DNA of 33,280 nucleotides from Deltaproteobacteria bacterium (GTDB lineage Bacteria; Desulfobacterota; Desulfobulbia; Desulfobulbales; Desulfocapsaceae): assembly GCA_002747805.1 (NCBI GenBank), contig PDQP01000019.1:1-33280 (forward strand). Direction: 5' to 3'. The notes under the pieces are model-generated. The model had not been told where the DNA came from, made no database searches, and saw nothing but the letters and a program-made list of their open reading frames with translations. Shown here piece by piece: positions 1-8,733 of the stretch. Numbering within the stretch: the stretch's first letter is position 1; every line of letters begins with the position of its first letter. The translations under genes were made by a program, and so were the position numbers.

Positions 1-2
1 GG

Positions 3-473
3 CTGGGACCCGGGCGGGAAGTGCGCCTGCGTTATGCCTACTATATTAAATTTGTCTCCATGACCAAAAACGATGACGGCACCATCAGGGAAATTCACTG
101 CACCTATGACCCCGAAAGCAGGGGCGGCTCCACCCCGGACGGCAGAAAGGTCAAGGGGACTATCCACTGGGTGTCGGCAGAGCAGGCCGTAACCTTTCCG
201 GTCAGATTGTACGACCGCCTGTTCTCCCATGAAAACCCGGATGCCGACAAGGAAGTTGACTTCAGGCAGCATCTTAACCCGAACTCCATGCAGACCATAG
301 AGGGCTGCAAGGGGGAACCGGCACTGGCCGGGCTGGAGCCGGGCAGGCAGGTTCAATTTGAAAGAACCGGATATTTCTGCCCCGATACGGTTGAGGCCCA
401 AAAAGGCAGGCTGGTCTTTAACCGAATTGTAACCCTCAGGGATTCATGGGCAAAGGAGCAAAACAAAGGATAG
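3..473 (+). CDS. glnS: Glutaminyl-tRNA synthetase, C-terminal part (5' truncated by window edge)
   Basis: Frame is open from base 3 (LGPGREVRLRYAYYIKF...). HCTYDPESRGG..PDGRKVKGTIHWVSAEQAV..VRLYDRLF..ENPD..FNRIVTLRDSWAK matches the GlnRS C-terminal anticodon-binding domain. Confidence 0.93.
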   Translation: MGPGREVRLRYAYYIKFVSMTKNDDGTIREIHCTYDPESRGGSTPDGRKVKGTIHWVSAEQAVTFPVRLYDRLFSHENPDADKEVDFRQHLNPNSMQTIEGCKGEPALAGLEPGRQVQFERTGYFCPDTVEAQKGRLVFNRIVTLRDSWAKEQNKG

Positions 474-484
474 CTAACCAGAAT

Positions 485-1189
485 TTACGGCATTCCGGCG
501 GTGATTTCCTGCTGCATTGTTTCAATTACTGCGGCGGGATCACTTGACTTTATAATCGGCCTGCCCACTACCACCTGACTGGCTCCGGCGGCAATGGCGG
601 CACCTGCCGTCATAATTCTGGTTTGATCATCGCCGCAAAAACTGGTATTAGCTCCGGGCCTGATTCCCGGAGTTATGATCAGCAGTTTGCCGCCAAGTTT
701 ATTTCTAAGCCTTGCCGCTTCAAGCCCTGAGGAAACCACGCCATCGCAGCCAAGCCTGATTGCTCTTTCAGCCCGATGATAGACCAAATCGGCCACCGAA
801 CCAGTCATCCCCAAGGCACGCATATCCTCTTCGCCAAAACTGGTAAGTACCGTTACCGCCAGAATTTTCAACTCTCCCCGAGCCTCAACCGCGGCCCTGA
901 TAATCGGGTCGTTGCCGTGAACAGTAATCAGGCTTACGCCCCGGCGGTTGACCTGCTCAACTGCCAGTTTAACCGTTTCGGGAATATCAAAAAATTTAAG
1001 GTCGAGCATTACCTTATGGCCGCGGTCAACCAGCCAGTCCACCATATCAAACCAGCTTGCCATAAATAGCTGCAGCCCAATCTTGTAAAAACTGGTGCGG
1101 GGTTCACATTTTTTTACCAGTTCCTTGGCCTTGGCCGGCTCATCAACATCCAAGGCAACAATTATTCTTTCGTTTAAGGGGATATTCAT
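485..1189 (-). CDS. pyrF: Orotidine 5'-phosphate decarboxylase; start taken at MNIPLNERIIVALD rather than the longer ORF start
   Basis: VALDVDEPAKA, VMLDLKFFDIPETV, VVGRPII motifs; 234 aa. Confidence 0.95.
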   Translation of the reverse strand: MNIPLNERIIVALDVDEPAKAKELVKKCEPRTSFYKIGLQLFMASWFDMVDWLVDRGHKVMLDLKFFDIPETVKLAVEQVNRRGVSLITVHGNDPIIRAAVEARGELKILAVTVLTSFGEEDMRALGMTGSVADLVYHRAERAIRLGCDGVVSSGLEAARLRNKLGGKLLIITPGIRPGANTSFCGDDQTRIMTAGAAIAAGASQVVVGRPIIKSSDPAAVIETMQQEITAGMP

Positions 1190-1203
1190 AATTTCCTCAC
1201 GGA

Positions 1204-2043
1204 TTAAACCAGAAACATCAGTAAAAAGCCTATCCCCACAATGGCAAGAGCAATGGTTAATGCCTTGATATTGATTGGATAATTCAATATGTATATAATA
1301 TTGGCATCCGGCTCGCTTTTCATATTGAGCATCATCAAGCTCACATATTCCTGATAACAAGTCTTGCAGGTGCCGATATGGGCAAGATAATTTTCCTTCT
1401 CTTCCTTGGTGCAGGTATTGCTGGAAAAGGCCGCCATCTGCATTGAGTTGAGGCAGGCCGTTTTCGGTGCATCCTGGGCCGATTCGGTATCTACTGGCTT
1501 GGTTTGCTTGGGTTGAATTTTGGCTGGTGCAGTTTTGGTTGTTCCAGCCTTTGCTGGTGCAGATGGTGCCGCAGGCTTTTTTGCTGGCGGCGTTCTGAGC
1601 ATCCCGACATGGGGGATGCCGCTTTCCATATGCGGCTGGGATACTGCCTGAAAGCCAAAGGCTTCGTAAAATTTTTGTAAATGGCTTTGGGCGTTAATCC
1701 TGATGGCGATGCCCGGATAAATGGTCTCTATTTTTTTTACCGCTCCGGCCACCATTTTTTTACCAAGCCCCTTGCCGCGCAGTTCCTTGATTACCAGCAC
1801 CCGGCCAATCATCACCTCCTTGCCCTTAACTCCCGGCGGTATAACTCTTAGATACCCAACCGGTTTCTGCTTCTCTCCCAGGCAGGCAATGAAATGATAT
1901 GATTTCTGGTCAATATTGTCGGCATCCTGGTAATCACAATTCTGCTCTATGACAAAAATTTCATGCCGCATTCTCATTATTTCATATAAGAGGGCCGGAG
2001 AAAGTTCGTCAAACAAAAGCCACTTGCATTTGATATTACTCAT
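1204..2043 (-). CDS. ElaA-like GNAT acetyltransferase with Ala/Pro/Lys-rich linker, zf-HC2-like zinc finger and C-terminal TM helix
   Basis: N-terminal GNAT (IGRVLVIKELRGKGLGKKMV). Linker PAKKPAAPSAPAKAGTTKTAPAKIQPKQTKP. H-x3-C-x2-C (HIGTCKTC). Terminal hydrophobic ALTIALAIVGIGFLLMFLV. Confidence 0.8.
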   Translation of the reverse strand: MSNIKCKWLLFDELSPALLYEIMRMRHEIFVIEQNCDYQDADNIDQKSYHFIACLGEKQKPVGYLRVIPPGVKGKEVMIGRVLVIKELRGKGLGKKMVAGAVKKIETIYPGIAIRINAQSHLQKFYEAFGFQAVSQPHMESGIPHVGMLRTPPAKKPAAPSAPAKAGTTKTAPAKIQPKQTKPVDTESAQDAPKTACLNSMQMAAFSSNTCTKEEKENYLAHIGTCKTCYQEYVSLMMLNMKSEPDANIIYILNYPINIKALTIALAIVGIGFLLMFLV

Positions 2044-2135
2044 ATTTCCACCAAAAAATTATCAGACCATCCCTAAAATCTTCGTTAAAATTATTGATTT
2101 GCCTGCAATAATCCAGCTTAATTGCCGTCCTGCTG

Positions 2136-2600
2136 TCATTTCCTATCAATCATCATTGCTTCCTCATTGCAGTCGGGAAACATCGGGCAGTTAATGCAGT
2201 CGCTCCATATTTTGTGAGGCAGCTCATTTTTGCTGATATGATGAAATCCGTGTTTTTCAAAGAAAACAGCCTGATAGGTCAGGGCAAAAACCTTGCCGAT
2301 GCCGAAATAATCAGCCTGGTCAAGGCACCAGGCCACCAGTCTTGAGCCAATCCTCAAACCATGATAATCCGGCAGCACGGCAAGCGAGCGGATTTCGGCC
2401 AAATCTTCCCAGATAATCTGCAAGGCACAAACGCCAAGCACCTGATCATTTTCATCCACGCAGACCGCAAAATCCCTCAGCTTATCATAAATGGAGCTAA
2501 TCGACCTGCCAAGCAGCAGCCCCTCTTTGGCAAAATGGCCCAATATGGCGTGAATATGCTTAACATCGGCAATGACGGCACTTCGTATTTTCGTTTTCAT
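2136..2600 (-). CDS. GNAT N-acetyltransferase, ArgA-like (amino-acid N-acetyltransferase)
   Basis: IRSLAVLPDYHGLRIGSRLV acetyl-CoA motif; overall similar to short ArgA-like acetyltransferases. Confidence 0.75.
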   Translation of the reverse strand: MKTKIRSAVIADVKHIHAILGHFAKEGLLLGRSISSIYDKLRDFAVCVDENDQVLGVCALQIIWEDLAEIRSLAVLPDYHGLRIGSRLVAWCLDQADYFGIGKVFALTYQAVFFEKHGFHHISKNELPHKIWSDCINCPMFPDCNEEAMMIDRK

Positions 2601-2604
2601 TATA

Positions 2605-2871
2605 CTATTTCCCGCCGCCTTTTTTCATCAAAACCCTTTTTTTCTCGGATGCCCTGATAAAGGGGGGCGGCATTTTCTTGCTGCTGTTTCCCACCACCCC
2701 GCCGATTTCAGGGCGGGGAGACAAGACCGACTGACCAATCCAGACCCCGATTAAAAACATCCATAAAAACAGGCAAAAGCAGATCACCGCAATCCCCCCG
2801 ATGGAGCTTCTGGTCAGCTCAAACCTTATTTTTTTGACACTCCTGCTGCCCGCAGCCTTTCCCCGTGCCAT
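2605..2871 (-). CDS. Small single-TM membrane protein; resembles the N-terminal part of SPOR-domain proteins
   Basis: 88 aa with one TM (IGGIAVICFCLFLWMFLIGVWIGQ); start overlaps the argS stop (TAATG). Confidence 0.55.
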   Translation of the reverse strand: MARGKAAGSRSVKKIRFELTRSSIGGIAVICFCLFLWMFLIGVWIGQSVLSPRPEIGGVVGNSSKKMPPPFIRASEKKRVLMKKGGGK

Positions 2872-4529
2872 TACATTTTTTCCGGAGCGTTAAGCCCGAC
2901 CATGTAAAGCCCGTTTCTAAGCACGATCTGCATGGCCTTGACCAGACACAATCTGGCCCTAGAAAGAGCCAAATCTTCCGAAATAACCTTATGTTTATTG
3001 TAATAACTGTGAAATTGTCCGGCCAGCTCCAGCAGATAAAAAATAGCCTTATGGGGGGCAAGTTCAAGGGCGGCATTTTCAATCATTTCGGGAAAGGCTG
3101 ACAGGGTTCTTAAAAGCTGCAGTTCCTCGGGCTGCACCAAGAGGGACAAGTCCGCCTCGTCGGCATCCGCTTCCGCCATCCCCTTTTCCGGTGCCTGCCG
3201 CAGCATGGAGCAAAGGCGGGCATGGGCATACTGCACATAATATACCGGATTTTCCTGACTTTCCCTGGTGGCAAGCTCAAGGTCAAATTCAAGCTGGCTG
3301 TCTGCCTTTCTCATCATAAAGAAAAACCTGACCGCATCCGCCCCGACCACATCCAGCAACTCATCCATGGTAACAAAGGTGGCCTTTCTGGTGGACATCT
3401 TGACCTGCCTGCCGTCCCGGGTCAGGGTTACAAACTGGTGAAGGATGACCGTTACCTTGTCATCATCATAGTCCAGCGCCCGCACTCCGGCCAGAACATC
3501 GGGAACCGTGGCAATATGGTCAGAGCCAAGGACATTGACCAGCCAGTCAAAGCCCCGTTTGAACTTTTCCCGATGATAGGCAATATCCGGCAGCCTGTAG
3601 GTCGGCTCACCGCTGCTTTTGATGATGACCCGATCCTGTTCCTGCCCAAAAGCCGTAGTCTTGAACCAGAGGGCGCCATCCTTTTCATAGGTAAAACCCT
3701 TGCGGCCCAGCTCCTCGACCACCGAATCAATATGTCCATCCTCATAGAGGGTGCGTTCATTGTAATAACGGTCAAAACTTACCCCCATCCGCTCCAGGGT
3801 GGCGGAAATATCCTTGAAAATATTTTTCTCGGCACTATCTCTAAAGATGCCCACATCCTGTTCATTTTTCAGTAAATCACCGTGTTCATCAATGATGGAC
3901 TGGGCAATATCATAAATATATTCGCCCTGATAGCCGTCTTCCGGGAAAGAATAATGCTCTCCCAGTTTTTCAAGATACCTTGCCCTGGTTGACTCTCCAA
4001 GCACCCGCATTTGGCGGCCTGCATCGTTATAATAATATTCTCGGTAAACCTCATGCCCGACCGCCTCCAGCAGCCTGGAAATACTGTCGCCCAAAATCGC
4101 CTGACGGCCATGACCAATACTTAGAGGGCCGGTGGGATTGGCACTGACAAACTCCACCATCACCTTCCTGCCTTCCCCCTTGCTGCTGCAGCCGTAATTA
4201 TCGCCGCCGGTCATAATCTTGCCGATTATCTGGTGCCAGACTGCCGGACGGATAACCATATTGACAAAGCCGGGGCCTGCTATTTCAACTTGCTCAAACA
4301 AATCGTCTTTTTCTTTAAGCAGCTTGACAAGATGAGCGGCAATCTCACGGGGATTTTCCGGTTCCAGCCCGGCCAGAATCAGGGCCATATTGGTCGAAAA
4401 CTCACCCTGTCCTTCCCTTTTCGGCACCTCCACCGTATATTTTCCCTCACCGGCACTGCTCCAAAAACCGGCGGTAATACCGGCCTGAAAACACTCATCC
4501 AAGACATTTTTTATCTGTAGCCTAATCAT
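2871..4529 (-). CDS. argS: Arginyl-tRNA synthetase
   Basis: VEFVSANPTGPLSIGHGRQAILGDSISRLLEAVGHEVYREYYYNDAGRQM and C-terminal anticodon-binding region; 552 aa. Confidence 0.96.
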   Translation of the reverse strand: MIRLQIKNVLDECFQAGITAGFWSSAGEGKYTVEVPKREGQGEFSTNMALILAGLEPENPREIAAHLVKLLKEKDDLFEQVEIAGPGFVNMVIRPAVWHQIIGKIMTGGDNYGCSSKGEGRKVMVEFVSANPTGPLSIGHGRQAILGDSISRLLEAVGHEVYREYYYNDAGRQMRVLGESTRARYLEKLGEHYSFPEDGYQGEYIYDIAQSIIDEHGDLLKNEQDVGIFRDSAEKNIFKDISATLERMGVSFDRYYNERTLYEDGHIDSVVEELGRKGFTYEKDGALWFKTTAFGQEQDRVIIKSSGEPTYRLPDIAYHREKFKRGFDWLVNVLGSDHIATVPDVLAGVRALDYDDDKVTVILHQFVTLTRDGRQVKMSTRKATFVTMDELLDVVGADAVRFFFMMRKADSQLEFDLELATRESQENPVYYVQYAHARLCSMLRQAPEKGMAEADADEADLSLLVQPEELQLLRTLSAFPEMIENAALELAPHKAIFYLLELAGQFHSYYNKHKVISEDLALSRARLCLVKAMQIVLRNGLYMVGLNAPEKM

Positions 4530-4606
4530 ATTGCCAAATTATATGCCGCCATCAGACTGCATAATATCCTTTTATTATTATAAAATTTTATAAAACGCCA
4601 CGCAGG

Positions 4607-5050
4607 TCAAAAATGATGGCTGCGGCGTTCACCATCCCAGGCCCGCCAGGCATACCTCGATGAAAATATCAGGCCAACGCCGACAGAAACCAGTATGCAG
4701 CCCATCACCGCATCGGGAAAGCCGATCAGCCGTATCAATATCCCGATAAGACACATACCAGCCACCAGCAGCCAGGCAGCGGCGGAAAAGACCGCACCTA
4801 AAAAAACACCGCCGCTAAAGCCCCTGATTCGTTTAATATTTTTACGGGCAACCCGATCCAGAATAAAAAATGATTTGCAGGCACCAATCAACAGCCCGAA
4901 AACAATCCAGCTAAATGAACCAGCCGTAATCAGCAGGAAACTCCCCCGGCTGACCAGCCCAAGACCAACCAAGCTCCAGAAAACAGCCATCAGCAAAAGA
5001 TGCCCCTCACATGTTGCTGACAGTCGCCTCATTTGCTGATAATTTATCAT
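4607..5050 (-). CDS. Hypothetical multi-pass (about 4 TM) membrane protein
   Basis: 147-aa ORF with four hydrophobic segments; no family assigned. Confidence 0.55.
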   Translation of the reverse strand: MINYQQMRRLSATCEGHLLLMAVFWSLVGLGLVSRGSFLLITAGSFSWIVFGLLIGACKSFFILDRVARKNIKRIRGFSGGVFLGAVFSAAAWLLVAGMCLIGILIRLIGFPDAVMGCILVSVGVGLIFSSRYAWRAWDGERRSHHF

Positions 5051-5066
5051 AACAGCCCAAATAAAT

Positions 5067-5097
5067 AAAGCCCGCCCCCCGGCGGAGACAGGCTTTT
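5067..5097 (-). terminator. Possible terminator hairpin downstream of the ferredoxin gene
   Basis: Minus-strand reading AAAGCC-tgtct-CCGCC-gggg-GGCGG-GCTTT followed by ATTTATTT; stem has a bulge and the U tract is imperfect. Confidence 0.45.
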
Positions 5098-5117
5098 AAC
5101 GACCATGCCCGAAAAAT

Positions 5118-5303
5118 TTACATCTCGGTTACGGTAATGGCTCCTTCCGGGCAGACCTCCATACAGGTCTCGCAGCCCAGACACTCATCGGCATTCACAG
5201 GAGAGGCCTTGCCGTCCTCCATTTCAAAAACCTGGGCCGGGCAGGAGCCAACACATTCTTCATCGCCGGTACATTTTGCGGCATCAACTACTACTTCATA
5301 CAT
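5118..5303 (-). CDS. Two-cluster bacterial ferredoxin with CxxDxxCxxxCP first motif
   Basis: C11-TG-D14-EE-C17-VGS-C21-P and canonical C41-LG-C44-ET-C47-MEV-C51-P; 61 aa. Confidence 0.93.
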   Translation of the reverse strand: MYEVVVDAAKCTGDEECVGSCPAQVFEMEDGKASPVNADECLGCETCMEVCPEGAITVTEM

Positions 5304-5530
5304 AACACACCTCCATAAAATAAGATTACTGCCTGAAAATAATCATATTTCTCAGGCATTCCCCACAAGCGTTCAACACGCCCTATCCCCTAGCCGAACC
5401 GCCTGATTACAGGCAAATCCGTCTAATAACTGCAATAATTGATGATACTCCCTTTGTCAAGTGGTAACTATCGGTTTCGGTGAAAATGACCAGAGACGAA
5501 AGGGAGCGGCAGGAGCTTGATTTATCATTA

Positions 5531-5559
5531 TTGACATAAAAGTCTGATAGCTTTAGGTT
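5531..5559 (+). promoter_or_regulatory. Putative sigma70-like promoter upstream of the sensor kinase
   Basis: TTGACA (5531-5536), 17-nt spacer, TAGGTT (5554-5559); the -10 box is weak. Confidence 0.35.
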
Positions 5560-5604
5560 AGTGCCTGCCGATAACAAATAATTCTATCAATACACCAAAT
5601 ATGT

Positions 5605-8600
5605 ATGAACATCATGCAGTTACTGCCAAGGGAGCCGGTTCTTAAAAGGGTTTATATATTTTTTGCCATCAGTGTAACCGGGTTCTTGCTGGTCTTTTTG
5701 TCTTACTTTATCCTCGAGCGGAACCAGCTTTTTTTTCGGGAGCTGGAATACCAGCAGCGGACAAAAATCAGGATGTCCCTGTATTTTCACCGCAAGATAA
5801 ATCTCATCCAGAAGGATTTTCAGTGTCTGCTCGCTTCCTCATCGGCGGCCGAGCTTGAGCGGACAGATAAAAGGATCAAAAATAATATTGAACTGGCACA
5901 GACCATCATCCGGGTACTTGACAAGGGCGGCTGGTACCGTGAAAAAATTGCTGTGGACGGCGATAATTACGGGAAATTTATCCAGCGCAGTGAGTTTCTA
6001 TCCGCACCCGAAAATCCGGATCATCAAGTCAGGCAGTTTGCTGATATACAACAAGATCTCGTCAAGGTGGAAGGCATCAGGAAGAAGCATTATGACTCCA
6101 TGAAGGACGGGCTTAATTCAGGTGAAAAACATAATTCCCTGGTTCATTTTCATCAGCACAACAGTCGGCTTTTTGTCGGGCTTTCGGCGAAATCAAGTCG
6201 GCTTTATGCCGGAAGCCTTGAATCATTTCAGGACTTTGAGCAAGTCAGGCACCAAAGGCTTAGAAAGTCAATTATTGTTTTCACCATGGTCCTGTCCCTG
6301 TTTTTTATGCTGGCAGGCTGGAGCGGCATCAAGATACTTCTGGACATCCGCAGGCTGATCAGGGAACGGGCCGGTGCCGTGCAAGCCCTGCGGGAAAATA
6401 ACCAGCAGCTAGAACAGATGGTTGAGGACAGAACGGCCAAGCTTACGCAGGAAATAGAAGAAAGAAAGCTGGCCGAAGAGCAGTTATCCGGCCAGAGAGA
6501 TTTTTTAACCCGCATTATAGAATCGCTAAGTTATCCATTTTACGTAATCAGTGTTGATGACTGTTCGGTCTCCATGTCAAATGAGGCGGCCAGAAACAAT
6601 GTGCTTTCCTGTTCCGAATGCGGCATCAGCAAAACCGCTGGTTCCTGCCGCATCCTGCCCCATTTTATTGAGGAGATCAAAAAAACCGGCGAACCGGTCA
6701 TTATGGAGCATATCTGCAACCATGGACAGATAGATGAACGGGTAATTGAAATCTATGGTCATCCGGTTTTTAACCGTCATAACCAGATGGTGCAGATAAT
6801 ACAGTATCATATTGATATAACGGAAAAGTACCAGGCCAAAAAGGCATTGGAAAAGGTTATAGAAGAGCAGGAAGAACAGGTCAGGCAGCGTACAATGATG
6901 GTTGAGGCCAGTGAACGCCGCTTCCGAAAGCTGATTGAGGGAATCCGCGAAATCATCACCATCTTTGACCAGACCGGCAATATCATCTATGTATCCCCTT
7001 CCATCCAGCAGGTGCTTGGCTATCCGCCCATGAATGTTATCGGCAAACATTACAGCCGGTTTCTTTACCAGGAAGACGGCGGTTTTTTTATCAACGCCAT
7101 GCTTGAAGCAGTGGATAAGGAAGTCAGAACCATTGAATCCAGGGTGGTCAATATCCACGGGGAAGTCCGCATACTGGAGTCAACCTTTCAAAGTCGGTAT
7201 GAAGAGTACGGCATCGGCGGCCTGCTGGTTACTACCAGAGATATTACGGAAAGGAAAAAGATTGAGGCAGAAAGGGAGCGGCTTTATATGGTGGTTGAAC
7301 AAAATCCCTCTGCCGTTATCATTACCGATACCTCAAGCAAGATTGAGTATGTCAATGCCAGATTTGAGCAGGACAGCGGCTATGCCAGGGAAGAGGTGAT
7401 CGGCAAAAGAACCAGCATCCTGAATAAGGGGCATACCGACCCCAAGGTGTTCAGGGATATGTACAAGATTCTTGGCCGGGGAGAGGTCTGGACCGGAGAG
7501 TTTGTCAACACCAAGCGTTCTGGGGAGTTATACACCGAAAGTGTGATTGTGGTGCCGATTAAGGACAGCTCCGGGACAGTTGTCAATTATGCGGCCATTA
7601 AGGAAAACATCACTGAACTGAAAAAGGCAAGAGAGCTGGCCGAGAGTGCCAATCAGGCAAAATCCGACTTTCTTTCCATGATGAGCCATGAATTGCGTAC
7701 GCCGCTCAATTCTGTTACCGGTTTTTCCAGCCTGCTGCTGGAAAGTGCTACTGACCAGCTAACCGAAAAACAAACCGATTATATCAGCAGAATCAACATT
7801 GCCGGTTTGCATCTAACCAAGATGATTGACAAGATTCTTGATTTGTCCAAGATTGAGGCCGGCCAGACCAATATGGAATACACCTCTTGTTCAGCATTTG
7901 AAATCATTGAAGAAAGTGTGATGATTACCGAGGATCTGGGCAGGGAAAAAAATATCTCCATCATCGTTGACAGCAGCGTAAAAAACATGCCGGATATCAG
8001 GGTTGACCGCACCCGGTTTGAACAAATCATGCTGAATATTTTTTCCAATGCGGTCAAATACAATGTCGAGGGCGGCACCGTAACCATTAAGGCCGAATAT
8101 GCAGACCAAATGGTTACTTTCACCATTACCGACACCGGCATCGGCATTCCTCAAGACAAGCAGGATCAGTTATTTACGCCCTTTGTCCGGCTGGCAGGAG
8201 GCAAGACGGAAGGCACCGGAATCGGCATGACCATCACCAGACAGCTCATTGAAGAAATGGGCGGCAGCATCAGTTTTACCAGCGAGCAGGATCAGGGCAC
8301 ATCATTTATGGTCTCTTTTCCTGTGTACGAAACCGTCAGCATTATAGACAACGATATACAGGTGCTCCAAGCCATGCTTATTATGTATATTGATAATGAT
8401 GACAGCCGGATAGCAGAAATAAGGGAGGTTTTTTCCCAGTGGCGCAAAGCTACCCTGCTGATCAGAAAAACTAAAGACAAGGCCCTGGAGGGTATTTCCC
8501 TTTTGGAGCCGGATATTATTTTGCTCAGATGCCGGGGGCTGGCGGGCATGGACAGCAATTTCCTTGTTGAGATTGTGGACAAAATGCCGGATGACACCTT

Positions 8601-8733
8601 GCTGGCAGTTATTAAAGACGGCGAGATTGACCAGGCTGCAGCCGATTTGGTTGATCTGGTCCTGCCGGATTCCTTTACCCTGACAGATATGATTGAGGCC
8701 ATAAAAAATGCCGGAGGCAATAACCATGCATAA
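5605..8733 (+). CDS. Membrane-bound multi-PAS sensor histidine kinase with C-terminal degenerate receiver-like domain
   Basis: Two TM segments, PAS repeats, HisKA (FLSMMSHELRTPLNSVTGF), HATPase (NIFSNAVKYN, DTGIGIP, GTGIGMTITRQLIEEMGG). The C-terminal about 110 aa looks receiver-like. Confidence 0.92.
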   Translation: MNIMQLLPREPVLKRVYIFFAISVTGFLLVFLSYFILERNQLFFRELEYQQRTKIRMSLYFHRKINLIQKDFQCLLASSSAAELERTDKRIKNNIELAQTIIRVLDKGGWYREKIAVDGDNYGKFIQRSEFLSAPENPDHQVRQFADIQQDLVKVEGIRKKHYDSMKDGLNSGEKHNSLVHFHQHNSRLFVGLSAKSSRLYAGSLESFQDFEQVRHQRLRKSIIVFTMVLSLFFMLAGWSGIKILLDIRRLIRERAGAVQALRENNQQLEQMVEDRTAKLTQEIEERKLAEEQLSGQRDFLTRIIESLSYPFYVISVDDCSVSMSNEAARNNVLSCSECGISKTAGSCRILPHFIEEIKKTGEPVIMEHICNHGQIDERVIEIYGHPVFNRHNQMVQIIQYHIDITEKYQAKKALEKVIEEQEEQVRQRTMMVEASERRFRKLIEGIREIITIFDQTGNIIYVSPSIQQVLGYPPMNVIGKHYSRFLYQEDGGFFINAMLEAVDKEVRTIESRVVNIHGEVRILESTFQSRYEEYGIGGLLVTTRDITERKKIEAERERLYMVVEQNPSAVIITDTSSKIEYVNARFEQDSGYAREEVIGKRTSILNKGHTDPKVFRDMYKILGRGEVWTGEFVNTKRSGELYTESVIVVPIKDSSGTVVNYAAIKENITELKKARELAESANQAKSDFLSMMSHELRTPLNSVTGFSSLLLESATDQLTEKQTDYISRINIAGLHLTKMIDKILDLSKIEAGQTNMEYTSCSAFEIIEESVMITEDLGREKNISIIVDSSVKNMPDIRVDRTRFEQIMLNIFSNAVKYNVEGGTVTIKAEYADQMVTFTITDTGIGIPQDKQDQLFTPFVRLAGGKTEGTGIGMTITRQLIEEMGGSISFTSEQDQGTSFMVSFPVYETVSIIDNDIQVLQAMLIMYIDNDDSRIAEIREVFSQWRKATLLIRKTKDKALEGISLLEPDIILLRCRGLAGMDSNFLVEIVDKMPDDTLLAVIKDGEIDQAAADLVDLVLPDSFTLTDMIEAIKNAGGNNHA

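Noticed and set aside
3222-3875. 217-aa plus-strand ORF
   Set aside because: Antisense shadow of argS.
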